Positions 16,916 through 24,797 of a DNA stretch of 64,000 bases are shown here, piece after piece; the stretch's first letter is position 1, and each line of letters begins with the position of its first letter. Under the pieces are notes generated by a model. It saw nothing but the letters and a program-made list of their open reading frames with translations. It searched no databases and was not told the DNA's origin. The position numbers were made by a program, and so were the translations under genes. Source of the stretch: Cupriavidus sp. YR651 (lineage in GTDB: Bacteria; Pseudomonadota; Gammaproteobacteria; Burkholderiales; Burkholderiaceae); contig NZ_FMYZ01000002.1 of the NCBI RefSeq assembly GCF_900101625.1, positions 124,001-188,000 of the forward strand, written 5' to 3'.

Positions 16916-18433
16916 GTGAACATCGCAGAAAACCGGCAGATCGCCGAGATCCACCACTACATCGGCGGCGCCATGCGCAATGGCGGCGCGGGCCGCTTCG
17001 CCGATGTCTTCAACCCGGCTACGGGCGAGGTCGCCGCGCGCGTGGCGCTGGGCTCCGCCGAGGACGTGGCCAGCGCCGTTGCCGCGGCCCGCGCGGCATT
17101 TCCGGCGTGGGCCGAACTGGCGCCGCTGCGCCGCGCGCGCATCCTGTTCAAGTTCAAGGAGCTGCTGGACAAGCATCATGACGACCTGGCTGCGCTGATC
17201 ACGCGCGAGCACGGCAAGGTGTTCTCGGACGCCAAGGGCGAGGTCACGCGCGGGATCGAGGTGGTGGAGTTCGCCTGCGGCATCCCCAACCTGCTCAAGA
17301 CCGATTTCACTGACAACATCGGCGGCGGCATCGACAACTGGAACCTGCGCCAGCCGCTGGGCGTGGTGGCCGGCATTACGCCGTTCAACTTCCCGGTGAT
17401 GGTGCCGATGTGGATGTTCCCGGTGGCGCTGGCCTGCGGCAACACGTTCGTGCTCAAGCCGTCCGAGCGTGACCCGTCGCCCAGCCTGCTGATCGCCGAT
17501 CTGCTCAAGCAGGCCGGCCTGCCCGATGGCGTGTTCAACGTCGTGCAGGGCGACAAGGTGGCCGTCGACGCGCTGCTAGCGCACCCGGACGTGCAGGCGC
17601 TGTCGTTTGTCGGCTCCACGCCGATCGCCGAGTACATCTACACGGAAGGCACGAAGCACGGCAAGCGCGTGCAGGCGCTGGGCGGCGCGAAGAACCACCT
17701 CGTGGTGATGCCTGACGCCGACCTCGATCAGGCCGTCGACGCGCTGGTGGGCGCGGCCTACGGATCGGCGGGAGAGCGCTGCATGGCGATCTCGGTGGCG
17801 GTGGCCGTGGGCGATGTGGCCGACAAGCTCGTGCCGCGCCTGGCCGAACGTGCCGCGTCGCTCAAGATCCGCAACGGCATGGATGCCGACGCCGAAATGG
17901 GTCCGCTGGTGACGGGCGTCCACAAGGCGAAGGTGGAGGGCTATATCGCCAAGGGCGTGACCGAGGGCGCGACGCTGGTGACCGACGGACGCGGCCACAA
18001 GGTGGAAGGCCATGACAACGGCTTCTTCGTCGGCGGCACGCTGTTCGACAACGTCAAGCCGGACATGACGATCTACAAGGAAGAGATCTTCGGCCCGGTG
18101 CTGTCGGTGGTGCGCGTGCATGATTTTGCCGAGGCCGTGGACCTGATCAACCGCCATGAGTTCGGCAACGGCGTGTCGTGCTACACCAGCGACGGCGGCA
18201 TCGCGCGCGCGTTCTCGCGTCAGATCCAGGTGGGCATGGTCGGTATCAACGTGCCGATTCCCGTGCCGATGGCGTGGCATTCGTTCGGTGGCTGGAAGCG
18301 CTCGCTGTTCGGCGATCACCACGCCTATGGCGAAGAGGGCGTGCGCTTCTACACGCGCTACAAGAGCATCATGCAGCGCTGGCCGGACAGCATCGGCAAG
18401 GGCGCGGAATTCACGATGCCGGTGGCGAAGTAA
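16916..18433 (+). CDS. mmsA: CoA-acylating (methyl)malonate-semialdehyde dehydrogenase
   Basis: This 505-residue aldehyde dehydrogenase-fold enzyme converts malonate semialdehyde with CoA and NAD to acetyl-CoA and CO2, or the methyl analogue to propionyl-CoA. The catalytic Cys289 lies in [12 protein letters not shown], and the [17 protein letters not shown] and [10 protein letters not shown] blocks are specific for the MmsA branch. It starts with GTG at 16916 behind GAGAGGAAG. It is the second gene of the beta-alanine operon, after the aminotransferase that makes its substrate. A strong terminator closes the operon. No mmsB neighbour is present, so a beta-alanine rather than valine role is favoured. 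Confidence 0.94.
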   Translation: MNIAENRQIAEIHHYIGGAMRNGGAGRFADVFNPATGEVAARVALGSAEDVASAVAAARAAFPAWAELAPLRRARILFKFKELLDKHHDDLAALITREHGKVFSDAKGEVTRGIEVVEFACGIPNLLKTDFTDNIGGGIDNWNLRQPLGVVAGITPFNFPVMVPMWMFPVALACGNTFVLKPSERDPSPSLLIADLLKQAGLPDGVFNVVQGDKVAVDALLAHPDVQALSFVGSTPIAEYIYTEGTKHGKRVQALGGAKNHLVVMPDADLDQAVDALVGAAYGSAGERCMAISVAVAVGDVADKLVPRLAERAASLKIRNGMDADAEMGPLVTGVHKAKVEGYIAKGVTEGATLVTDGRGHKVEGHDNGFFVGGTLFDNVKPDMTIYKEEIFGPVLSVVRVHDFAEAVDLINRHEFGNGVSCYTSDGGIARAFSRQIQVGMVGINVPIPVPMAWHSFGGWKRSLFGDHHAYGEEGVRFYTRYKSIMQRWPDSIGKGAEFTMPVAK

Positions 18434-18482
18434 CGCTGCATTGGCCTGCGGGCTTTACCGCCCGTTCGCCCTGTCACGCTTG

Positions 18483-18507
18483 AGCGCCCCTTCGCGGGGC
18501 GCTTTTT
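18483..18507 (+). terminator. Intrinsic terminator of the beta-alanine operon
   Basis: AGCGCCCC and GGGGCGCT form an 8-bp stem with a TTCGC loop, followed by five T residues. Its 3' end touches the convergent lrp stop codon. Confidence 0.92.
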
Positions 18508-19043
18508 CATGGCCGTGTGGCGGAGCTCGCGCTGGCCCCGCCGGGCGCGTGCGTCGGGCTGGCATCCTGCGCGCCGCCGACCGGCGCATTGGCTTCGAAC
18601 TTCGCGCGATGTGTGGAAAAGAACGTGCGGACATTGCGCACGTTGGAGGCACCCGTGAAAAGCCGGCGCGCGAAGGCGTCGTAGGCGGCCATGTCGGGCA
18701 TCTCCGTGAGGACGACAAAGTCCGGCCCCGGTGACACGCGATAGCACTGGGTGACGACGCTCTCGCCGCAGACGTACGCCTCGAACGCGTCGTAGTCCTC
18801 GGCGGTCTGCCGGTCCAGCGTGATCTCGATGATCGCCGTCAGCCGCACGCCGAGCCTGGCGGGGTCGAGGATGGCGATTTCGCGCTGGATCACGCCCGAC
18901 TCCCGCAGCCTGCGCACACGGCGCAGGCAAGTCGGTGCCGAGGCGAACACCTGCGCGGCAAGCGCGGCATTCGACAGCGACGCATCCGCCTGCAGTGCGC
19001 GGAGAATGCGGCGGTCGAGATCGTCCAGTTCGACGTCGATCAC
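18507..19043 (-). CDS. Lrp/AsnC-family transcriptional regulator
   Basis: This 178-residue protein has an N-terminal helix-turn-helix (LDRRILRALQADASLSNAALAAQVFASAPTCLRRVRRL, about residues 5-45) and an RAM effector domain (about 60-140). The C-terminal tail is rich in Ala, Ser and Pro. I prefer the GTG at 19043 because AGGAG lies 7 bp upstream; an in-frame ATG at 19064 has no such site. It diverges from the second glmS. Two identical 15-bp sites (TGAAAGAAAATTTCA) lie between them, so regulation of glmS2 and itself is probable. Effector unknown, likely an amino acid. Confidence 0.9.
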   Translation of the reverse strand: MIDVELDDLDRRILRALQADASLSNAALAAQVFASAPTCLRRVRRLRESGVIQREIAILDPARLGVRLTAIIEITLDRQTAEDYDAFEAYVCGESVVTQCYRVSPGPDFVVLTEMPDMAAYDAFARRLFTGASNVRNVRTFFSTHRAKFEANAPVGGAQDASPTHAPGGASASSATRP

Positions 19044-19068
19044 GGGGCGACTCCTGCGCCGCATGGTG

Positions 19069-19142
19069 TGAAAGAAAATTTCATCACGATAGGAATGACT
19101 CCTGTGATTTCATAAAGGCGGAAAATCTGAAAGAAAATTTCA
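19069..19142. promoter_or_regulatory. Twin 15-bp operator between lrp and glmS2
   Basis: TGAAAGAAAATTTCA occurs at 19069-19083 and again, identical, at 19128-19142. Each is a near-palindrome with TGAAA and TTTCA arms. The copies are 59 bp apart, and a half-site TGATTTCATAA lies between them at about 19105. AT-rich spaced sites of this kind fit wrapping by an Lrp octamer over the divergent promoters. Confidence 0.7.
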
Positions 19143-19203
19143 CGGGAGCAACTCTACCATCGCAGCCATCGGTTCATACGAACCCATCAAACGGAGCGGC
19201 GAC

Positions 19204-21033
19204 ATGTGTGGAATTGTTGGGGCGGTGGCGCAACGAAACATCCTGCCTGACCTGGTGGATGGCCTGAAACGGCTGGAGTATCGCGGCTACGACTCGTGCG
19301 GCGTGGCGCTGCACCTGGACCGCCGGCTGGTGCGGGCGCGCAGTGTCGATCGCGTGGCGCGGCTTGCCGAGGATATCGCCGCGCAGGCGCTGTCCGGCTA
19401 CACCGGGATTGCCCACACGCGCTGGGCCACGCATGGCATGCCCGTCACGGCCAACGCCCATCCGCACTTCTCGCCCAGCGACGCCGCGCCGCGCATCGCG
19501 CTGTCCCACAACGGCATCATCGAAAACCATGAGGCGCTGCGCGAGGAACTCGAGCGCCACGGCTACGTGTTTGCCAGCCAGACCGACAGCGAGGTCATCG
19601 CCCATCTGGTCGATCACCTCTACAACGGCGACCTGTTCGAAGCCGTGCGCCAAGCCGTGGCCCGCCTGCGCGGCAGCTACGCGATCGCGGTGCTGTGCCG
19701 CGACGAACCCCATCGCCTGGTCGGTGCGCGCAGCGGCATGCCGCTGGTGATCGGCGTGGGCCAGGGCGAGAACTTCCTCGCCTCCGATGCGATTGCACTG
19801 GCGAACGTGACCGACCAGATCGTCTACCTGGAAGATGGCGATGTGGTGGACGTGCAGCTGCATCGCTACTGGATTGTCGATGGCGACGGCCAGCGCGCCG
19901 AACGTCGCGTCCACACCGTTGCCGCCCACAGCGCCGCCGCCGACCTCGGGCTGTATCGCCACTACATGCAGAAGGAGATCTTCGAGCAGCCCCGCGCGGT
20001 GGCGGATACGCTCCAGGACATCACGTCGATCATGCCGGAGCTGTTCGGCGATGGCGCGTGGCGCGCGCTCAATGGCGTGGAGGATGTGCTGGTGCTGGCG
20101 TGTGGCGGCAGCTATCACGCGGCGCTGACCGCCGGCTACTGGATCGAAGGCCTCGCGAACCTGCCGGTGCGGGTGGAGATTGCGAGCGAATACCGCTATC
20201 GCGACTCGGTGGTCAATCCCAATACGCTGGTCGTGGCGGTGTCGCAGAGCGGGGAAACCGCCGACGTGCTCGGCGCGGTGCAGGTGGCGAAGCAACGCGG
20301 CATGACCCGGACGCTGGCGATCTGCAACGTCGCCACCAGCGCACTGGTCCGCGAATGCGCCTTGCACTTCATCACGCGTGCGGGCGTGGAGATCGGCGTG
20401 GCATCGACCAAGGCGTTCACGACGCAACTGGTGGCGCTGTTCCTGCTGGCGCTGACGCTCGCAAAGATGCGCGGTCGCCTCTCCGACCAGGAGGAACAGG
20501 AGCACCTGCGCGCGCTGCGTCACCTCCCTGACGCGATGAGCCGCGTGCTGGCGCTGGAGCCGCATATCATCGGCTGGGCGGAGCAGCTGACCCGTAAGGA
20601 GAACATCCTGTTCCTCGGTCGCGGCATGCACTATCCGATCGCACTCGAAGGCGCGCTGAAGATGAAGGAAATTTCCTACATTCACGCGGAAGGCTATGCC
20701 GCCGGAGAACTGAAGCATGGACCGCTGGCGCTGATCAGCGACGAGATGCCCGTGGTGGCCGTGGCTCCCAGCGACCGTCTGCTCGAAAAGCTGAAGTCCA
20801 ACATGCACGAGGTCAGCGCGCGCGGCGGCCGGCTCTTCGTCTTCGCGGACATGGATGGCGCGCTGTCGTCGGCAAACGGCGTGGAGATCATCCGGCTCAC
20901 CGAACACCATGGCCTGATGTCTCCGATCCTTCATACGATTCCGATGCAGTTGCTGGCCTACCATGCCGCGCTGGCGCGCGGGACAGACATCGACAAGCCG
21001 CGAAATCTTGCAAAATCGGTGACGGTCGAATAG
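19204..21033 (+). CDS. glmS: Second GlmS-like glutamine-fructose-6-phosphate aminotransferase
   Basis: This 609-residue full-length paralogue lies 16 kb from the housekeeping glmS. Nucleophile Cys2 (MCGIVGAV), the glutaminase blocks HTRWATHG and SHNGIIENH, the SQSGETAD phosphate loop, the [22 protein letters not shown] block and the terminal [10 protein letters not shown] are intact. The sugar-phosphate loop reads ACGGSYHAA, so Thr302 of the E. coli enzyme is Gly302 here. It diverges from an Lrp gene through twin operators, and an APC permease follows in the same direction. It may be a conditional glucosamine-6-phosphate synthase or use another sugar phosphate. Function beyond the family is unproven. 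Confidence 0.9.
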   Translation: MCGIVGAVAQRNILPDLVDGLKRLEYRGYDSCGVALHLDRRLVRARSVDRVARLAEDIAAQALSGYTGIAHTRWATHGMPVTANAHPHFSPSDAAPRIALSHNGIIENHEALREELERHGYVFASQTDSEVIAHLVDHLYNGDLFEAVRQAVARLRGSYAIAVLCRDEPHRLVGARSGMPLVIGVGQGENFLASDAIALANVTDQIVYLEDGDVVDVQLHRYWIVDGDGQRAERRVHTVAAHSAAADLGLYRHYMQKEIFEQPRAVADTLQDITSIMPELFGDGAWRALNGVEDVLVLACGGSYHAALTAGYWIEGLANLPVRVEIASEYRYRDSVVNPNTLVVAVSQSGETADVLGAVQVAKQRGMTRTLAICNVATSALVRECALHFITRAGVEIGVASTKAFTTQLVALFLLALTLAKMRGRLSDQEEQEHLRALRHLPDAMSRVLALEPHIIGWAEQLTRKENILFLGRGMHYPIALEGALKMKEISYIHAEGYAAGELKHGPLALISDEMPVVAVAPSDRLLEKLKSNMHEVSARGGRLFVFADMDGALSSANGVEIIRLTEHHGLMSPILHTIPMQLLAYHAALARGTDIDKPRNLAKSVTVE

Positions 21034-21179
21034 TTCCAGATCTGTCGCAGTTCGACCCGCTTCGCTCCGCATGCGCACCTCGCTTGCGTTATCGCAATCG
21101 GCTCTCGTCGATTCCGCTATCGCATTCGGCCGGCAAGTACAACAATAGTCGTCTTGACTGGATTCCGGCCGGAGCACCC

Positions 21180-22589
21180 ATGAGCCTCTTTCGTACCAAG
21201 AACATCGAAGCCATGCTGGAGGTCAGCGAGCATGACGGGTTGCGCAAGGTGCTCGGGCCCGTCGATCTGGTGCTGATGGGCATCGGCGCCATCATCGGCA
21301 CCGGCATCTTCGTACTGACCGGGACCGGTGCGCTGACGGCCGGCCCGGCGCTGACAGTCTCCTTCGTGATCGCGGCCATGGCGTGCGGGTTTGCCGCGCT
21401 CTGCTACGCGGAGTTCGCTTCCGCGATTCCGGTGTCCGGATCGATCTATACCTATAGCTACGCCACGCTGGGCGAGATCGTGGCGTGGATGATCGGCTGG
21501 GACCTGTTGCTGGAGTATGGGCTGGCGACGTCGGCGGTGTCGGTCGGGTGGTCGGGATACTTCCAGTCGCTGATCGCCGGATTCGGTTTTCACCTGCCCG
21601 TGGCACTGACCGCTGCGCCGGGTTCGGTGCCGGGTGCCGAGACGATCCTGAACCTGCCGGCCTGCCTGATCATGCTGGCGATCACCTGGGTGGTGTCGTA
21701 CGGCGTGCGCGAGTCCACGCGGCTGAACAACGTCATGGTGGCGATCAAGATCAGCGTGGTGCTGTTGTTCATCGTCGTGGGTGTCTGGCATGTGCAGCCG
21801 CAGAACTGGCAGCCGTTCGCGCCGTTCGGTTTCGACGGCGTCTTCAACGCCGCGGCGCTGGTGTTCTTCGCGTTCATTGGTTTCGATGCCGTGACGTCCG
21901 CCGCCGAAGAAGTGCGCAACCCGCGCCGGGACCTGCCGATCGGCATCATCGGATCCCTGGCCGTCTGCACCATCCTCTATGTCACCGTGGCGGCGATCAT
22001 GACCGGCATCGTGCCGTACATGAAGTTCGAAGGGGTCGATCACCCGGTCTCGCTGGCCTTGCAATATGCGGGGCAGAACTGGGTGGCGGGGTTTGTCGAC
22101 CTCGGCGCGATCCTCGGCATGACCACGGTGATCCTGGTCATGACCTACGGGCAGACCCGCATCATCTTTGCAATGTCGCGCGACGGCCTGCTGCCCGAGC
22201 GGCTGTCAGCCGTGCATCCGGTCCACGCCACGCCTTTCGTCGCCACGTGGACGGTCGGGCTGGTGTTCGCCGCGATCGCGGCGTTCGTGCCGCTGAACGT
22301 GCTGGCCGAGCTGATCAACATCGGCACGCTGGCGGCCTTCACGCTGATCTCGATTGCGATCCTGGTGCTGCGGCGCACGCGGCCGAATCTGCCGCGCGCG
22401 TTCCGCTGCCCGGGCGTGCCGGTGATTCCGTTGCTGGCGGTGGTGTTCTGCCTGTTCCTGATGGCACACCTGCAGGCGCTGACGTGGATTGCCTTCCTGT
22501 GCTGGCTGGCGCTGGGGCTGGTGATCTACTTCGCGTATTCGCGCCGCAACGCCGTGTTGCATAACCACGGCGGCGACGCCGAAGGCTAG
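21180..22589 (+). CDS. APC-superfamily amino acid permease (CAT/YfnA-like)
   Basis: This 469-residue inner-membrane transporter has about 12 predicted helices and the APC signature GPVDLVLMGIGAIIGTGIFVLTG in the first helix. Later blocks FFAFIGFDAVTSAAEEVRNPRRDLPIGI and TYGQTRIIFAMSRDGLLPE are typical of cationic amino acid transporter-like permeases. I chose the ATG at 21180 behind a CGGAG; earlier in-frame sequence is not membrane-like. It follows glmS2 by 146 bp with no clear terminator, so read-through is possible. Its 3' end overlaps the convergent MocR gene by 4 bp. The substrate cannot be determined from sequence. Confidence 0.9.
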   Translation: MSLFRTKNIEAMLEVSEHDGLRKVLGPVDLVLMGIGAIIGTGIFVLTGTGALTAGPALTVSFVIAAMACGFAALCYAEFASAIPVSGSIYTYSYATLGEIVAWMIGWDLLLEYGLATSAVSVGWSGYFQSLIAGFGFHLPVALTAAPGSVPGAETILNLPACLIMLAITWVVSYGVRESTRLNNVMVAIKISVVLLFIVVGVWHVQPQNWQPFAPFGFDGVFNAAALVFFAFIGFDAVTSAAEEVRNPRRDLPIGIIGSLAVCTILYVTVAAIMTGIVPYMKFEGVDHPVSLALQYAGQNWVAGFVDLGAILGMTTVILVMTYGQTRIIFAMSRDGLLPERLSAVHPVHATPFVATWTVGLVFAAIAAFVPLNVLAELINIGTLAAFTLISIAILVLRRTRPNLPRAFRCPGVPVIPLLAVVFCLFLMAHLQALTWIAFLCWLALGLVIYFAYSRRNAVLHNHGGDAEG

Positions 22590-23992
22590 CCGCCGCGCGA
22601 CCCCGCATCCTGCAGGAACGCCCGCGAGCGGGGTTCGCCCGCGTAGGCGGAGTTGATGCGCACCCACGGCGTGGTGTCGCCGCCCGGCCGGAAGAAATGG
22701 CCGGGTGCCAGCGCGATCCCGTATTGCTCGCCCAGTGTCACCAGTTCGCGGGAATCCTCGATGCCGCGCGGGCGCGCCCACAGGAAATTGCCACCGGCGG
22801 GTTCGCAGAACACGTCCCATCCGCTCTGGCCGAGGATCTTGACCGCATCGGCGGTCACCTCGCGCGTGCGCACGCGCAGCCGCTCCACGTATTTGCGATA
22901 GGCGCCGCGCTCCAGCATCGTCGCCGTCACGGCCTCCGCGAAGTGCGATCCGGCTACGCTGGTCAGCACTTTCACGTCGATCAGGTCCTTGATGAGCGTC
23001 TTGTCGGCGACGAGGTAGCCCACGCGCAGCGCCGCCGACACCGTCTTCGAGAATCCGCCGATATAGATCACGTGCTCGAGCTGGTCGAGCGTGGCGAGCC
23101 GGTCGGTGAAGTGGAGCTGGAAGTCGGAAAAGATGTCGTCCTCGACGAAGCGGAAGTTGTGCTTGCGCGCGAGTTCGAGCAGGCGGAATGCGACCGGCGG
23201 CGACAGCGTCGAGCCGGTGGGATTCTGCAGGATGCTGTTGGTGAAGAACAGCTTGGGCTTGTGGTCGCGCAGCAGCCGCTCGCAGGCCTCGGGATCGGGC
23301 CCGTTCGGCGTGTGCGGCACACCCACCAGCTGCACGCCATGCATGCGCAGGAGCCCGAACAGGTTGTAGTAGCCGGGGTCCTCGACAAACACGGTGTCGC
23401 CGGGCTTGAGCAGGTGGCGGACCACGAGGTCCAGCGCCTGGCTGGCGCCCGAGGTGATCAGCACCTGCGACAGTTCCGCCTGGATGCCGACCTGCCGCAC
23501 GCGCATCAATACCTGCTTGCGCAGCTCGGGATGCCCCAGCGGGGTGGCGTAGTGGATCACGCTGTCGATGTCGTGACGCGCGATATGGCGAATGGCCTGG
23601 GTCAGTCCCTCCACGTCGCGCCATTCCTCGGGGACGAAGCCACCCGCCAGCTTCAGCGCGCCGCTCGGATGGTGGAACTGGTCGATGATGTGGAGCGACA
23701 GGTCCTCGGCCAGGCTCGGGTCCGACCAGCCGCGCCCGCTGCGCCCGGCGAGCGGGCTATCCGCCACGTAGAAGCCCGACCCCTGCCGCGAGTCGACCAG
23801 CCCCTGCGACACCAGCCGGTCATAGGCCTCGATCACCGGGAAGCGGCTGATCTTGTGCTCGGCCGCCATTTGCCGGATCGACGGCAGGCGTGCCCCCGGC
23901 GTCGCCTCGCGCGAACTGATCCACGATTTGACGGCAAGGACGATCTGCTCCGTCAGGGGCACACCGGTGGAGGGGTCGAGCATCAGTTTCAT
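22586..23992 (-). CDS. MocR/GabR-type transcriptional regulator (second)
   Basis: This 468-residue protein has a GntR winged helix (about residues 10-75, PSIRQMAAEHKISRFPVIEAYDRLVSQG) and an aminotransferase-like effector domain with PLP-lysine motif IGGFSKTVSAALRVGY. It is a distinct paralogue of the regulator at 13789. It diverges from the DUF2917 gene, and AACAGTT/AACTGTT-type repeats lie directly upstream of its start. It could regulate that gene, itself, or the convergent permease. The effector is unknown. Confidence 0.91.
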   Translation of the reverse strand: MKLMLDPSTGVPLTEQIVLAVKSWISSREATPGARLPSIRQMAAEHKISRFPVIEAYDRLVSQGLVDSRQGSGFYVADSPLAGRSGRGWSDPSLAEDLSLHIIDQFHHPSGALKLAGGFVPEEWRDVEGLTQAIRHIARHDIDSVIHYATPLGHPELRKQVLMRVRQVGIQAELSQVLITSGASQALDLVVRHLLKPGDTVFVEDPGYYNLFGLLRMHGVQLVGVPHTPNGPDPEACERLLRDHKPKLFFTNSILQNPTGSTLSPPVAFRLLELARKHNFRFVEDDIFSDFQLHFTDRLATLDQLEHVIYIGGFSKTVSAALRVGYLVADKTLIKDLIDVKVLTSVAGSHFAEAVTATMLERGAYRKYVERLRVRTREVTADAVKILGQSGWDVFCEPAGGNFLWARPRGIEDSRELVTLGEQYGIALAPGHFFRPGGDTTPWVRINSAYAGEPRSRAFLQDAGSRGG

Positions 23993-24024
23993 GGGGGCGG
24001 GGGCGGCAAGTGTCAGTAAAAACT

Positions 24025-24059
24025 ACTGAACAGTTCAACGAAAACTGTTCGGAACTGTG
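24025..24059. promoter_or_regulatory. Candidate operator of the second MocR gene
   Basis: Four related hexamers cluster here: ACTGAACAGTTC carries inverted ACTGA/CAGTT arms, followed by AACTGTT and AACTGT in the opposite sense. They lie 33-67 bp before the MocR start codon and about 100 bp before the divergent DUF2917 gene, as expected for a shared operator. Confidence 0.5.
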
Positions 24060-24150
24060 CATGGGATTGTAGTCCGCGCCATGAATAATGGAAGCGTGGC
24101 GGAGGCGCCCCCAGGATCGCCGCTCCGCCGGGCATGACGAGGAGACACCG

Positions 24151-24489
24151 ATGCGTGAACTCAAGACCTTTGAACTCGATGAACCCGGGTTGCCAGTCAG
24201 CTGGCGCGCCCCGCATGGGCAGAGCGTGACCGTGCTGGAGGGCCGGCTGTGGCTGACCGTGGAAGGCCAGATCGCGGACATGTGGCTGCGTCCGGGCGAT
24301 GTCGTGGCGTTGCCGGAAGGTACGCGGGTCTGGCTGTCGGGCGAATCGCCCGTCGCCCGCTTCCGTCTGGCCGAGAGCGCGGCGCCGCTGTCGCTCCGGC
24401 GCATCGCCGCCATCGCGTGCCAGCTGGCCCGCCGCTGGGCGGAGCGCAAGACCGACGCCTTTGGCGACTGCCCCCAGATCAGCGCCTAA
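24151..24489 (+). CDS. DUF2917 family protein
   Basis: This 112-residue protein has the cupin-like pattern of DUF2917: SVTVLEGRLWLTVEGQIADMWLRPGDVVALPEGTRVWLSG. A basic, Ala/Arg-rich C-terminal region follows. There is no signal peptide. Function is unknown in the family; the beta-rich core suggests a small-molecule or protein-binding barrel. I chose the ATG at 24151 because GAGGAGA lies 7 bp upstream. It diverges from the MocR regulator at 22586 and so may be its target. Confidence 0.75.
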   Translation: MRELKTFELDEPGLPVSWRAPHGQSVTVLEGRLWLTVEGQIADMWLRPGDVVALPEGTRVWLSGESPVARFRLAESAAPLSLRRIAAIACQLARRWAERKTDAFGDCPQISA

Positions 24490-24690
24490 TTCCACGCCCT
24501 GACCTCGCTGCACCGACCGGATGCCCGCCTGACCGGGCGTCCAGTACATCCGGCCTATCCGGCCTTCCCCTTTCGGCCAACGCACCACCCGGGCGCCGGC
24601 CACGCCACTCCGCGCCAGCCCGTCTGGCCCGAAACTCCCCGCTATGCGACGATGCCGTGATGGCGCGTGCAGGCATACTGTCTGCGCCCC
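24490..24690. other. Gene-free stretch before the icmF promoter
   Basis: Proline/arginine-rich open frames cross this stretch in several phases but none has a start site or a family-like sequence. I see no terminator with a T-run. Confidence 0.35.
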
Positions 24691-24721
24691 TTGCCTTACG
24701 TTAACGTAAACGTCATATAAT
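24691..24721 (+). promoter_or_regulatory. MerR-type (LiuR-like) promoter and operator of icmF
   Basis: A -35 element TTGCCT (24691-24696) and a perfect -10 TATAAT (24716-24721) are separated by 19 bp. A perfect 14-bp palindrome TTACGTTAACGTAA (24696-24709) fills the spacer. An over-long spacer occupied by a palindrome is the hallmark of MerR-family control. The palindrome resembles sites described for LiuR, the regulator of branched-chain amino acid breakdown, which fits an isobutyryl-CoA mutase. Confidence 0.75.
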
Positions 24722-24797
24722 CGTCCGGCCCTCGTCAGTGCGATCGTCAGAATCGCCGGCGTGCGGCAGCCAGCCACATATCAGAGCGGTGGAGACA

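Noticed and set aside
19174..21177. Long minus-strand open frame opposite glmS2
   Set aside because: Antisense shadow of a conserved gene; composition is low-complexity His/Arg/Gln-rich, as for the other shadows.
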